NCBI GenBank assembly: GCA_023144145.1 | Contig: JAGLGG010000072.1 | Location: 1-11,398, forward strand | Source: Anaerolineales bacterium | GTDB taxonomy: Bacteria; Chloroflexota; Anaerolineae; Anaerolineales; E44-bin32 | Direction: 5' to 3' | Length of the DNA stretch: 11,398 nt | Shown: piece by piece, positions 1-6,173 of the stretch | How the letters are laid out: every line of letters starts with the position of its first letter | Position numbering within the stretch: position 1 is the stretch's first letter | Notes under the pieces: model-generated | Seen by the model: the letters and a program-made list of their open reading frames with translations, nothing else | The model's database searches: none | Told to the model about the DNA's origin: nothing | Made by a program: the position numbers and the translations under genes

Positions 1-603
1 TGCGATCATCAGGACATCTTGTTGGATGGTCTCTGTATCCGTTTCGATTGTCATTTGAGCTACATCATGTCGGCGGAGGATTGTTCGAATCACTGCCCAA
101 AGGTACATAGGGAATCCTTGAAGGAGCGTGATTTTGCTGGCGTGGATTGTGGTTGCGCCGTCAAATCCAATACCCATAGTATTGTTCCAGAATTCCGTTT
201 TACCACTCTGATCAATTAATAATCCAATATCGATGGTTTTGGTCTTTCCATCGAACACTCGCATAATGGCATTTTCAATGTCGGGATCGACACCTACGTT
301 ATTACTGAAATCGTTACCGGACCCGAGTGGAACTACCCCAAGACTTGGCCTTTGCTCGCTGGTAATTTGCATTAAGCCATTCACGACTTCATGCACGGTT
401 CCATCCCCGCCGAGTGCAGTTACGATACTGTAACCGTCTCTTGCGGCCTGGATTGCAAGCTCAGTGGCATGTCCGGGATAGTCTGTTGCCACCCAAGAAG
501 CCCCACCTTTCCTTTCAATGAGATTTTGTAGAGTGTTTGCACGCCGCCAAGCATTTCCCTTATCTGCATGAGGGTTGAAAATCAGTTTAACTTCATCCTG
601 CAT
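1..603 (-). CDS. Diacylglycerol/lipid kinase family protein (DAGK catalytic domain), C-terminus cut by window edge
   Basis: Reading the minus strand from ATG at 603 gives 201 residues without a stop to the window edge. The start is supported by GGAGAG five bases before ATG. Seen: an N-terminal phosphate-loop-like NPHADKG (residues 10-16), the hallmark nucleotide-binding GGDGT (65-69) followed by VHEVVNGL, PLGSGNDF (92-99), and an NNTMGIGFDGA segment near residue 140. These are the conserved blocks of the DAGK catalytic domain (YegS/DgkB/BmrU type), which transfers ATP phosphate to a lipid or long-chain-base hydroxyl at the inner face of the membrane. The usual length is about 300 residues, so roughly the last 100 are missing. 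The lipid substrate cannot be told from sequence. It lies 485 bp downstream of the MFS gene and is probably a separate unit. Confidence 0.92.
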   Translation of the reverse strand, partial: MQDEVKLIFNPHADKGNAWRRANTLQNLIERKGGASWVATDYPGHATELAIQAARDGYSIVTALGGDGTVHEVVNGLMQITSEQRPSLGVVPLGSGNDFSNNVGVDPDIENAIMRVFDGKTKTIDIGLLIDQSGKTEFWNNTMGIGFDGATTIHASKITLLQGFPMYLWAVIRTILRRHDVAQMTIETDTETIQQDVLMIA

Positions 604-671
604 ATCGGCTCTCCGTCATAGGCATGTTGAGATGGAATTTGCCCTGAAACAGGGGTTATAAGGTATGGTGG

Positions 672-751
672 TGGGTTAATTATCACCCAAGAGAGATTAT
701 GTAAATATCGAAGGCAATTTGAAGTAATTATAGTCGAGTGATGGGTTAATT
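672..751. repeat. 10-bp direct repeat TGGGTTAATT, two copies 70 bp apart
   Basis: Exact copies are at 672-681 and 742-751, upstream of the lipid kinase on its promoter side. The first copy also sits in a small inverted repeat (TGGGT...ACCCA, 672-689). The spacing is close to seven helical turns, so a regulator-binding pair is possible, but two AT-rich decamers could also be chance. Confidence 0.35.
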
Positions 752-903
752 GGGACATTCGGTGCGGGCACTAGTACCATTTTTAAGTCAAGCGCAGATT
801 GACCTGACTGCATTTGAGGCGTAAATTTGTTGTGTAAAGAGCCTAGCATCATCATGGGAATGCTTGCCCCTGTTGGCCGTATAACACTCCGGATCTTAAA
901 TCG

Positions 904-931
904 CTCCAACTATCCCGAGGGGGAGTTGGGG
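904..931 (-). terminator. Strong hairpin downstream of the MFS gene, terminator-like but without a clear T tract
   Basis: CTCCAACT (904-911) pairs with AGTTGGGG (924-931), with one G-T wobble. Inside, TCCC pairs with GGGG around a GAG loop after one bulged A (912). The result is about 12 base pairs with one bulge. On the minus strand it is followed only by CGATTTAAG, a weak T tract. Its position, about 160 bp beyond the MFS stop, would suit transcript-end formation or processing. Confidence 0.4.
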
Positions 932-1088
932 CATGTAAGCGCCGACCGACCGGAGATAATCCCTTCCTTACGGCTGATAAACAGGGATGCCAACCGGCAA
1001 AAGCGGCAGTGCCGGCCTTCCCACGATTGGCTGGGCTCTCTTCTTTTCTACAGAACTTTCTAGTGCGTAACGAGCAGTCGGGGGGATA

Positions 1089-2381
1089 TCAGTCTTGCGA
1101 TTCCTGGTATGAACCATCATTGTCCTGGTCCGCCAAGCTTTTGAAATCCACATTCACACCGACCCAATGCGTTGGTTTTATCACAAGTTTGAACCAGGCC
1201 GGAATGATGACCAAAGCTGCCAAGACGACAGTGAGCAGGAATGGGGCACGAGGGTTAACCCTTTGCCAAACCTGACTGCCGATCCAGGGGGCAGGGAGAG
1301 AAAGGATTCCTAGGCTGGTGGCGACCAGGCCATAGGTTAGGCCTCGAACCTTGCGAGGAACCCCCTTCGCAATTAATGCGCTAGCAGCTGGATCCAGCAG
1401 GCCTCCGCCTAAACCGAGAAATATCCACGACATCCCATAGCCCCAGAACGCGGTGGCAACTGCGAATATCAATCTTGAAACGATCATGAAGGCAAGACCG
1501 AGTGTTATTCCAACGCGCTCACTCGTCCGGTCGACAAGCCAACCTGCGGGTAGTGTGGTTAGGGTTAAAGCCACACCAAACATTCCATCTAATAATCCAA
1601 TATCTTGTTTGGTAAGCTCACCAATCTCCCGTAAATATATCGGCATTAAATCAAAGGACATTTTGAAGGCAACGTCCCGAACTCCATCTACGATGATGAT
1701 CCAGGTAACCAATCCCCCTGAGATCATTAATAGTAGCATTTGTCTGAAAGAGGAGCGCAGGTGTGTGATGCTAGGTTTGGCGCTCCGTTCTTGAGTGTAG
1801 CTGGGTGAGGTACGATACATTCCAAAGAAAATTACAGTGGCAATGGAAAAAGTAAAGGCCGCCAGCGAAAACATCCATCGATAGCCAAGATGCTGGGCGA
1901 CCAATCCTCCAAGGGGTGGTCCGAAAATCCAAGCTAGAGATATCACTGTTGTTGAAATACCAAACATCCGACCTTGAACATCTTCGCTAGTTTGATCTGC
2001 GATATACGCTTTGTATGATGGAAAAACTAATGCGGACGTGATTGCCAATAGAGCAGGCGCGAGGATCGCGACCTGCCATGTTGGTGCTAGCACGTATGCC
2101 AGGAAAGAAAGCATCCCTGCCACACCACCAAAGGTTAAGGTGCGCAGTCGTCCAATGCTATCTGATAACCATCCCCCAAAAACTCGTAGGATCAGGGGGA
2201 ATATCAATGAGATAGTGAAGAAAAAACCGATTTGCTGGATTGAGGCGCCCAATTCTCGGAGGAAAACTGGAATCTGAACCATGGTCATCGTGCGCGAAAT
2301 TTCAGTTAATGCCATGGCTGCAAGGAAGATGATCAGCCTGCGATTGAGAAGAGACTTGCTTGTGCTTTGATGGCTAATCAA
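1089..2381 (-). CDS. Major facilitator superfamily (MFS) transporter, probable drug/efflux type
   Basis: A 430-residue, very hydrophobic protein with about twelve membrane helices in two halves joined by a polar loop near the middle (around SYTQERSAKPS). MFS motif A is clear after helix 2 as GGWLSDSIGRLRTL (about residues 69-82). A degenerate second copy, PAGWLVDRTSERVG, appears at the matching place in the C-terminal half. Family knowledge: motif A marks proton-coupled MFS carriers, and many with this layout export drugs; the substrate is unknown here. Start choice: TTG at 2381 has GGGAGG nine bases upstream. An in-frame TTG at 2423 would add 14 polar residues but has no ribosome-binding site. 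The gene is isolated, 352 bp from the HAD gene and 485 bp from the lipid kinase. Confidence 0.9.
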   Translation of the reverse strand: MISHQSTSKSLLNRRLIIFLAAMALTEISRTMTMVQIPVFLRELGASIQQIGFFFTISLIFPLILRVFGGWLSDSIGRLRTLTFGGVAGMLSFLAYVLAPTWQVAILAPALLAITSALVFPSYKAYIADQTSEDVQGRMFGISTTVISLAWIFGPPLGGLVAQHLGYRWMFSLAAFTFSIATVIFFGMYRTSPSYTQERSAKPSITHLRSSFRQMLLLMISGGLVTWIIIVDGVRDVAFKMSFDLMPIYLREIGELTKQDIGLLDGMFGVALTLTTLPAGWLVDRTSERVGITLGLAFMIVSRLIFAVATAFWGYGMSWIFLGLGGGLLDPAASALIAKGVPRKVRGLTYGLVATSLGILSLPAPWIGSQVWQRVNPRAPFLLTVVLAALVIIPAWFKLVIKPTHWVGVNVDFKSLADQDNDGSYQESQD

Positions 2382-2446
2382 AGTTGAATGCCTCCCGTAC
2401 TTTTGGGGTACTCGGAAATCCAATCGTATTGGTAAAAGAAATTCAT
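2378..2446 (-). CDS. Possible 22-codon upstream ORF overlapping the MFS start
   Basis: ATG at 2446 opens a 22-residue frame beginning MNFFYQYDWISEYPKSTGG. Its TGA stop (2380-2378) overlaps the proposed MFS start TTG (2381-2379) in a TTGA arrangement, the geometry of translational coupling. The MFS SD lies inside its 3' end. Its own SD is weak (GAAG about eight bases upstream). No family is recognised, and a short chance ORF cannot be excluded. Confidence 0.25.
   Translation of the reverse strand: MNFFYQYDWISEYPKSTGGIQL
2391..2396 (-). promoter_or_regulatory. Shine-Dalgarno GGGAGG that decides the MFS start
   Basis: On the minus strand GGGAGG is followed by nine bases and then TTG (2381-2379), in the MFS frame. 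It is the only good SD near the 5' end of this frame, and no ATG lies near it. Confidence 0.6.
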
Positions 2447-2733
2447 CCGATGTTCTTCAGTTCGACCGCTGGGCTTTGGGGAGGCTATTTTCTCATTTTC
2501 CAACCTCAGATGCAAACTGAATTGGGAAGAACAGAGTCCATTGGGCAACGGAAAATGTTATTAGTCCTTCCTCACGTAGGTGTAAGGTAGTTTATTTTTA
2601 TTGAGCCCATCTAGGACTTACGCCGGAGATGATCGACCTCCAATTTTGTGCACTAGTGAAGATATTTGGATGATGCCTGCTTGCTAAATCCAACGAACTC
2701 GTAGGCTTTATTATTAATTGCTCAACCAGGAAA
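2447..2733. other. Intergenic stretch between HAD and MFS genes
   Basis: No gene, RNA or clear promoter is recognised. One 6-bp inverted repeat, TTGGAT (2666-2671) with ATCCAA (2688-2693), has a 16-base loop and is about 40 bp past the HAD stop on the minus strand. It has no T tract, so it is at best a weak terminator. Confidence 0.5.
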
Positions 2734-3357
2734 TCAGGAATCGATCTCTAGCATTGCTCGCAATTTTTCCATCACTTCAGCAGTGGAGCGAAAATGAATC
2801 CCTGTCATGCCAACATTTTCTGCCCCTTCGATGTTTTCGATAAAGTCATCGATGAAAACGGCTTCGTGGGCGGGCACCTTGAGTTGTCTAAGGGCCATCT
2901 CATATATCTTTGGATCAGGTTTCACCAGATGGACCTCAGCTGACACGACTATCTCTTCGAATGCATCTGCGATATCCCATTCCTGCTCGATTAAACGTCG
3001 CATCCCTGGCCAGGCATTCGTGATCATGCCGGATTTGAATCTGGTTTTTATCTGACGGATGAAGGCCATCAATTTAAGGTCAACTTTATCTCCAGCAAAG
3101 AAGTCCTTGCGGAACGCGTCCATCTCCTCATCTTCCAGGCCTAAGTTCGATTGAACGTAATCCCAGATATCTTCAATAGAAGCATTCCCTTGAGAAGCTT
3201 TTCGACTGATTGGATTTCCGAATACCAACTTCTCTAAGCCCCAGGATTCCAAATCCAACCGCTTTTCCCATTTTTCTCTGTGGGATGTATCTTCTGTTTT
3301 AATAATTACGCCACCCAGGTCCCAGATAACAGCAGAGATTTGTTGTGTAGTTGCCAT
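2734..3357 (-). CDS. HAD-IA superfamily hydrolase (YihX/epoxide-hydrolase-N-like)
   Basis: A 207-residue protein with the HAD motifs in order: motif I VIWDLGGVI with the nucleophile Asp13, motif II GMITNAW, motif III VKPDPKIYEMAL with the Lys, and motif IV VFIDDFIENIEGA with the paired Asp that bind Mg2+. A helical cap lies between motifs I and II, as in subfamily IA. The Asp usually found two residues after the nucleophile is Gly here (D-L-G), as in YihX-like proteins and unlike classic phosphatases with DxD. The likely reaction is hydrolysis of a small phosphorylated or related substrate in the cytosol; the substrate is unknown. ATG at 3357 (AAGGA about ten bases upstream) is preferred because motif I then begins near residue 10. 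An in-frame ATG at 3450 would add 31 unconserved residues without an SD. The acetyltransferase ends 108 bp upstream. Confidence 0.88.
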   Translation of the reverse strand: MATTQQISAVIWDLGGVIIKTEDTSHREKWEKRLDLESWGLEKLVFGNPISRKASQGNASIEDIWDYVQSNLGLEDEEMDAFRKDFFAGDKVDLKLMAFIRQIKTRFKSGMITNAWPGMRRLIEQEWDIADAFEEIVVSAEVHLVKPDPKIYEMALRQLKVPAHEAVFIDDFIENIEGAENVGMTGIHFRSTAEVMEKLRAMLEIDS

Positions 3358-3465
3358 CAATGATGCATCCTTTCGTTTGATTGCTTTACGATTGTACATG
3401 GGATTGGCAATTGAAGTGGAAGGACCTTCGAGAGTGATCTTCCACTCCATTTCATGCTAAAGTCG

Positions 3466-4482
3466 TTATTGTGTACTGAGTTCATCGCCTGGACGCAGTT
3501 CGAGTTCGTAGCGATCATACTGTCGCTTAATGCGCATGCCAGCCTTCTTGTAAAGTTCTGTTGCGCCTGTTCGATTTTCGGCGTCCACACCCAATCCTAC
3601 CCGGTGTTTACCCACTCGTTTGAGTTCAGCGAAAGAGTGATAAAGCAGGGCTAATGCCAGACCGCGGCGTCTCCATGGTCGGAGAACGAATAATGTTCTG
3701 AACCATCCAGTATCAGCATCTTCCCAAGATTCAGGTCGACAGATGGAACCTCCTACGATTTCATCGCCATCAAAGGCCACGAACCACAAGGTGGGATCAT
3801 AATGTTCGTCTTCGATCATTTGATGAAGCCACTTTTTATACCCCTCTTCAAAGGGTTCTTCTATGAATCCAAAATGATCGCGAAAGGCCTCATAATCTGC
3901 TTTGTAGACTGCAGGACCATGCACGTCATGATCGTAGGCTCGCAAAGATATGCCTTCGGGCCATTCAGGTTCAGGAACGTCGCCATTCAAATCTAGGACC
4001 ATTTCCCAACTGTGACGAAAGAGCCTCAGGCCATGATCTTCAAGCAATTTCTTGCTGGGTGCATGTGAACTAACGGTGTATGCATTTAAGGCTACTCTAG
4101 CATTTTGCGGAACGCGTGCAAAGACATCCCTAGCCCGGTCAATGCTCCACTCAAACATTTCGGTACCGATGCCCAAATTCTCATAAACCGGTCTTACTCG
4201 TCCCCAGATGATTGGGTTTATGGGCAGGCTGGAGTTGGACCAGACAGCGACAAATCCAACAAGCTCGCCTGACGGACCAAAAATAACGCGGGAATCTTTT
4301 GCCAAATCAAAACCCGGTGTCTGCCAATCCAGTATAATTTCCTGAACTGAATAATTTTGCACACCCATCATGTCCATTGAGCATTCGTTGAACAATTCAG
4401 CTGCACTCTCAGCATCATCCATATTGGCTGGTCGGACTGAGTAGCCTTCTTTTATATTTTTCCAATGGTTATTGTGATTCAT
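3466..4482 (-). CDS. Tandem-domain GNAT family N-acetyltransferase
   Basis: A 338-residue protein made of two GNAT folds. The N-terminal one (about 14-165) has a degenerate acetyl-CoA loop, RPVYENLGIG (97-106). The C-terminal one (about 178-330) has a full motif A, RPWRRRGLALALL (268-280), followed by GVDAENRTGATELYKKAGM with the usual Asn and Tyr. The C-terminal domain is therefore probably the active one, acetylating an amine with acetyl-CoA in the cytosol. Mycothiol synthase MshD and several antibiotic acetyltransferases share a two-GNAT or GNAT-plus-domain layout, but nothing here proves a substrate. The start is firm: GGAG seven bases before ATG. The gene has its own promoter-like site, leader ORF and terminator upstream (4589-4819), so it is likely attenuation-controlled. 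Confidence 0.88.
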   Translation of the reverse strand: MNHNNHWKNIKEGYSVRPANMDDAESAAELFNECSMDMMGVQNYSVQEIILDWQTPGFDLAKDSRVIFGPSGELVGFVAVWSNSSLPINPIIWGRVRPVYENLGIGTEMFEWSIDRARDVFARVPQNARVALNAYTVSSHAPSKKLLEDHGLRLFRHSWEMVLDLNGDVPEPEWPEGISLRAYDHDVHGPAVYKADYEAFRDHFGFIEEPFEEGYKKWLHQMIEDEHYDPTLWFVAFDGDEIVGGSICRPESWEDADTGWFRTLFVLRPWRRRGLALALLYHSFAELKRVGKHRVGLGVDAENRTGATELYKKAGMRIKRQYDRYELELRPGDELSTQ

Positions 4483-4556
4483 TGTTATCTCCTGCTACCT
4501 GATCGAATACAGTCAGGTCCCCCGAGTTTTGCATTGGATCAACGCTTAAAACATTT

Positions 4557-4578
4557 CGACCGCGGGTTCCCGCGGCCG
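4557..4578. repeat. GC-rich palindrome between attenuator terminator and acetyltransferase start
   Basis: CCGCGGG (4560-4566) is followed by TT and CCCGCGG (4569-4575), with two further pairs beyond one mismatch. The whole element is nearly self-complementary. On the minus strand its CCGCGGG can also pair with CCCGCGG of the terminator 3' arm just upstream, so it may compete with the terminator. There is no T tract on either side. Confidence 0.6.
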
Positions 4579-4588
4579 AGAATTGCTG

Positions 4589-4622
4589 AAAATAAACCGC
4601 GGGCGATGGAGAGCGCCCGCAG
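4589..4622 (-). terminator. Intrinsic terminator upstream of the acetyltransferase (attenuator)
   Basis: On the minus strand CTGCGGGCG, an eight-base loop CTCTCCAT and CGCCCGCGG form a nine-pair stem (one G-U), directly followed by TTTATTTT. It lies 107 bases before the acetyltransferase ATG and 20 bases after the leader-ORF stop. A terminator in front of a gene, on the same strand and behind a small ORF, is the arrangement of an attenuator. It could instead be a distant end signal for homoserine dehydrogenase, whose stop is about 350 bp upstream. Confidence 0.65.
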
Positions 4623-4642
4623 CTAATCATATCGATGATCTT

Positions 4643-4741
4643 CTATCTGCCGATTGGCGCACTCCGCGTAGGTTCATCACCTCCAAAACCGTTATTAATA
4701 TGGGGGCGAATTACCTGATATGGAATTCGTTCGTCCATCAT
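4643..4741 (-). CDS. Putative 32-residue leader peptide ORF of the acetyltransferase
   Basis: Two consecutive ATG codons (4741-4739 and 4738-4736) open a frame that runs 32 codons to TAG at 4645-4643. The peptide begins MMDERIPYQVIRPHINNG and ends EPTRSAPIGR. An SD-like stretch, AGGAGAAAGG, ends seven bases before the first ATG, and an in-frame TAG six codons upstream fixes the 5' limit. It has Arg at 5, 12, 26 and 32 and Pro at 7, 13, 24 and 29, but no run of one amino acid. It sits between a promoter-like site and an intrinsic terminator, so it is interpreted as a cis-acting leader ORF whose translation sets the RNA fold. No homologue is recognised from memory, and a chance ORF remains possible. 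Confidence 0.5.
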   Translation of the reverse strand: MMDERIPYQVIRPHINNGFGGDEPTRSAPIGR

Positions 4742-4750
4742 GAATGCGCC
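4656..4750 (-). promoter_or_regulatory. Mutually exclusive leader RNA pairings (attenuator segments 1 and 2)
   Basis: On the minus strand, segment 1, GGCGCATT (4750-4743), just before the leader ATG, can pair with segment 2, AGTGCGCC (4663-4656), over eight pairs with one G-U. Segment 2 can instead pair with GGCGCTCT (4617-4610), the terminator 5' arm and loop, with one mismatch. Pairing 1:2 leaves the terminator free to form; pairing 2:3 blocks it. Inside the 1-2 loop is a small hairpin, CGAATT...AATTCG. Confidence 0.45.
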
Positions 4751-4762
4751 TTTCTCCTACAA

Positions 4763-4787
4763 CTTCAATCTGTTTTTTAGATTGAAG
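4763..4787. repeat. Nine-base-pair inverted repeat near the leader 5' end
   Basis: CTTCAATCT (4763-4771) and AGATTGAAG (4779-4787) are perfect complements around a seven-base loop GTTTTTT (plus strand). CTAC (4757-4760) and GTAG (4789-4792) extend the stem across a small internal loop. It overlaps the predicted transcription start, so it could be a 5' stabilising hairpin of the leader RNA or a protein-binding operator. Confidence 0.55.
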
Positions 4788-4790
4788 CGT

Positions 4791-4819
4791 AGTCTATAAC
4801 GAAAAAAATGATCGGTCAA
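4791..4819 (-). promoter_or_regulatory. Promoter candidate for leader ORF and acetyltransferase
   Basis: On the minus strand TTGACC (4819-4814) and TAGACT (4796-4791) are separated by 17 bases. An alternative -10, TATAGA, overlaps it with a 15-base spacer. Five of six bases match the -35 consensus and four of six the -10, including the key second A and last T. Transcription would begin near 4784-4787, at the leader hairpin and about 45 bases before the leader ORF. Confidence 0.5.
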
Positions 4820-4867
4820 GATGGAATAGTGGGGTTGATGGTTCAAAAGCCTGTAGTGGCGACTCAA

Positions 4868-4884
4868 GCTAAACGAAGTTTAGC
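4868..4884. repeat. Perfect seven-pair hairpin with a three-base loop
   Basis: GCTAAAC (4868-4874), GAA, GTTTAGC (4878-4884). It lies between the homoserine dehydrogenase stop and the acetyltransferase promoter candidate. No T tract follows on either strand, so it is not a standard terminator. Confidence 0.5.
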
Positions 4885-4908
4885 CCGCCGGCGCTCCCGA
4901 TTCAATAA

Positions 4909-4970
4909 ACCCCCGGGGGTCTAAACAAAAAATCTGTGTCAGCCATGTAGCTGGTTAGCCCCCCGGGGGT
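4909..4970. repeat. Pair of CCCCCGGGGG palindromes flanking the end of homoserine dehydrogenase
   Basis: ACCCCCGGGGGT is at 4909-4920, and a near copy with one extra C is at 4959-4970, overlapping the homoserine dehydrogenase stop codon. On the minus strand the inner halves can form a longer stem, GGGGGGCTAA with TTAGACCCCC (nine pairs, one mismatch), enclosing a CAGC...GCTG hairpin and a T6 run. It probably serves as an end-of-transcript structure or is a small mobile-type repeat. Confidence 0.5.
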
Positions 4971-6013
4971 TACGAAGGTCTGCGCGATCGCACCGCATTG
5001 ATAAAATCGGCCAGCATTCCGTAAGCCGTCGTTTCAATGCCGGGGTTCTCCTCAATGATGCTTAATGCACCGAGTACATCACTCTTAAAAGTGATCGATG
5101 AAGACGTCCCCATAACATTATATAAAGGGTCAGATGAATCAATTTCCTTTGGATAGACTGCTGCATGGAGGTGATCATTCTTTCTCTCTGCCTCACAAAT
5201 CAACTTCCACCGTTTTCCACCCCTCCGGCTTTCCGAAACCATTTGTGCTGATATCTTACCAATCCCTCTTCGATCGATCTCGGCAGGATTAAGTGGCTCC
5301 CCCATCAACACGGTGACCAGAGCAGCAACCTTAACTGCCGCGTCCCACCCATCGATATCTCCGCTTGGATCGGCTTCTGCGATTCCGATGCTCTGCGCGT
5401 GAGAGAGAGCTTCTGCGAAGCTTGTGTTCTGTTCCATGAGAGTAAGGATTAGATTGGTGGTCGAATTCAACACGCCTCGGAAGGAGTTAAGCACAGCTCC
5501 AGGAAGCGTTTCCCGCCACATGGAAAAAATTGGTGTGCCATCCATCACAGCGGATTCGAAGTAGAATTTTCGCCCTTTTGATTTGGCAAGCGAAGATAGT
5601 TCATGGTATGCATGCACAACAGGACCCTTGTTTGCAGTGATGACGTCCATCCCCAGATCAAGCCCCTGTTGAAGGTATCCAACCGCTGGCTGACCCGTCT
5701 CATAGTCGACCGGGGTGGACTCAAATAATACGTGAGCATTTGATTGATCGATAAGGTTGGAACTGTTTAGGGGAGAGGGGTGGGTCGATAGGTCTGATAG
5801 GTTCTTATTTTCATCGAGAATGTTTATGGCCCACTCAAGATCCAATCCACCCTGATCGAGCGCAATTCCATGACGTTTTGTAGCAATTCCAACGACTTTG
5901 CATGAAATTCCGTATTGATTTGCTAATTCATACTCTTTTAATTGGAGCAATTTCGCGAGCGCGCGACCCACATTGCCGAAGCCGAGCATTGCGATACGTA
6001 CTTCTTCGTTCAC
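4970..6013 (-). CDS. hom: Homoserine dehydrogenase (short form, no ACT domain)
   Basis: Reduces aspartate 4-semialdehyde to homoserine with NAD(P)H in the cytosol, the branch point to threonine and methionine. The 347 residues show an N-terminal Rossmann fold with GFGNVG (11-16), TANKGP (127-131, with the conserved Lys129), GVLNSTTNLIL (180-190), and the catalytic block ADPSGDIDGWDAAVK with Asp224 and Lys228 at the spacing of the yeast enzyme's catalytic pair. The chain ends right after the catalytic domain, so the C-terminal regulatory ACT domain of longer homologues is absent and threonine feedback through ACT is not expected. The start is GTG at 6013 with AGGAG eight bases upstream. A TATACAAT box lies about 80 bases upstream without a good -35. 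No aspartokinase or threonine synthase gene is adjacent. Confidence 0.93.
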   Translation of the reverse strand: MNEEVRIAMLGFGNVGRALAKLLQLKEYELANQYGISCKVVGIATKRHGIALDQGGLDLEWAINILDENKNLSDLSTHPSPLNSSNLIDQSNAHVLFESTPVDYETGQPAVGYLQQGLDLGMDVITANKGPVVHAYHELSSLAKSKGRKFYFESAVMDGTPIFSMWRETLPGAVLNSFRGVLNSTTNLILTLMEQNTSFAEALSHAQSIGIAEADPSGDIDGWDAAVKVAALVTVLMGEPLNPAEIDRRGIGKISAQMVSESRRGGKRWKLICEAERKNDHLHAAVYPKEIDSSDPLYNVMGTSSSITFKSDVLGALSIIEENPGIETTAYGMLADFINAVRSRRPS

Positions 6014-6143
6014 AATAGTTTCTCCTGGGAATTGAATTTATGTGAAACATCGATCTAGTGTTCCGTCCAACGTGATTGTATAGACAGGACAGATAATGGA
6101 CGAAACAACATAAGCATTTGTCAGGGGTGTAGCAACCCGGTTT

Positions 6144-6160
6144 ATGAAGGGAAACTTCAT
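6144..6160. repeat. Six-pair hairpin downstream of the SCO1664-family gene
   Basis: ATGAAG (6144-6149), GGAAA loop, CTTCAT (6155-6160). It lies 14 bases past the SCO1664-family stop on the minus strand and has no T tract, so it is only a weak candidate for transcript-end structure. Confidence 0.3.
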
Positions 6161-6173
6161 CCTTGACAAAGCA

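Larger units (their letters stand above)
604..1088. other. Long intergenic gap between MFS and lipid-kinase genes
   Basis: No convincing gene is seen in these 485 bp. It holds a strong hairpin at 904-931, a GC-rich 6-bp inverted repeat at 994-1015 (CCGGCA...TGCCGG), a 5-bp hairpin CCCTG-AAA-CAGGG at 642-654 just upstream of the lipid kinase, and a 10-bp direct repeat TGGGTTAATT at 672-681 and 742-751. No -35/-10 pair with good spacing was found for the lipid kinase. Confidence 0.6.

Noticed and set aside
697..909. 70-codon minus-strand ORF in the gap before the lipid kinase
   Set aside because: No ribosome-binding site, no family resemblance and low-complexity composition; treated as chance.
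3358..3450. 31-residue N-terminal extension of the HAD protein from ATG 3450
   Set aside because: No SD at 3450, and the extra residues precede the expected domain start. ATG 3357 has an SD and places the nucleophile at residue 13.
4583..4780. 65-codon plus-strand ORF opposite the leader region
   Set aside because: It runs through the terminator and hairpins, has no recognisable domain, and its extent follows from the structured leader on the other strand.
4483..4969. T-box or known riboswitch upstream of the acetyltransferase
   Set aside because: The leader contains AACC and CGCGG pieces that loosely recall a T-box and a GGAGTGC that recalls the lysine riboswitch, but the conserved T-box core (TGGNACCGCG) is interrupted and other required elements are absent. 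A leader ORF with attenuator pairing explains the sequence better.
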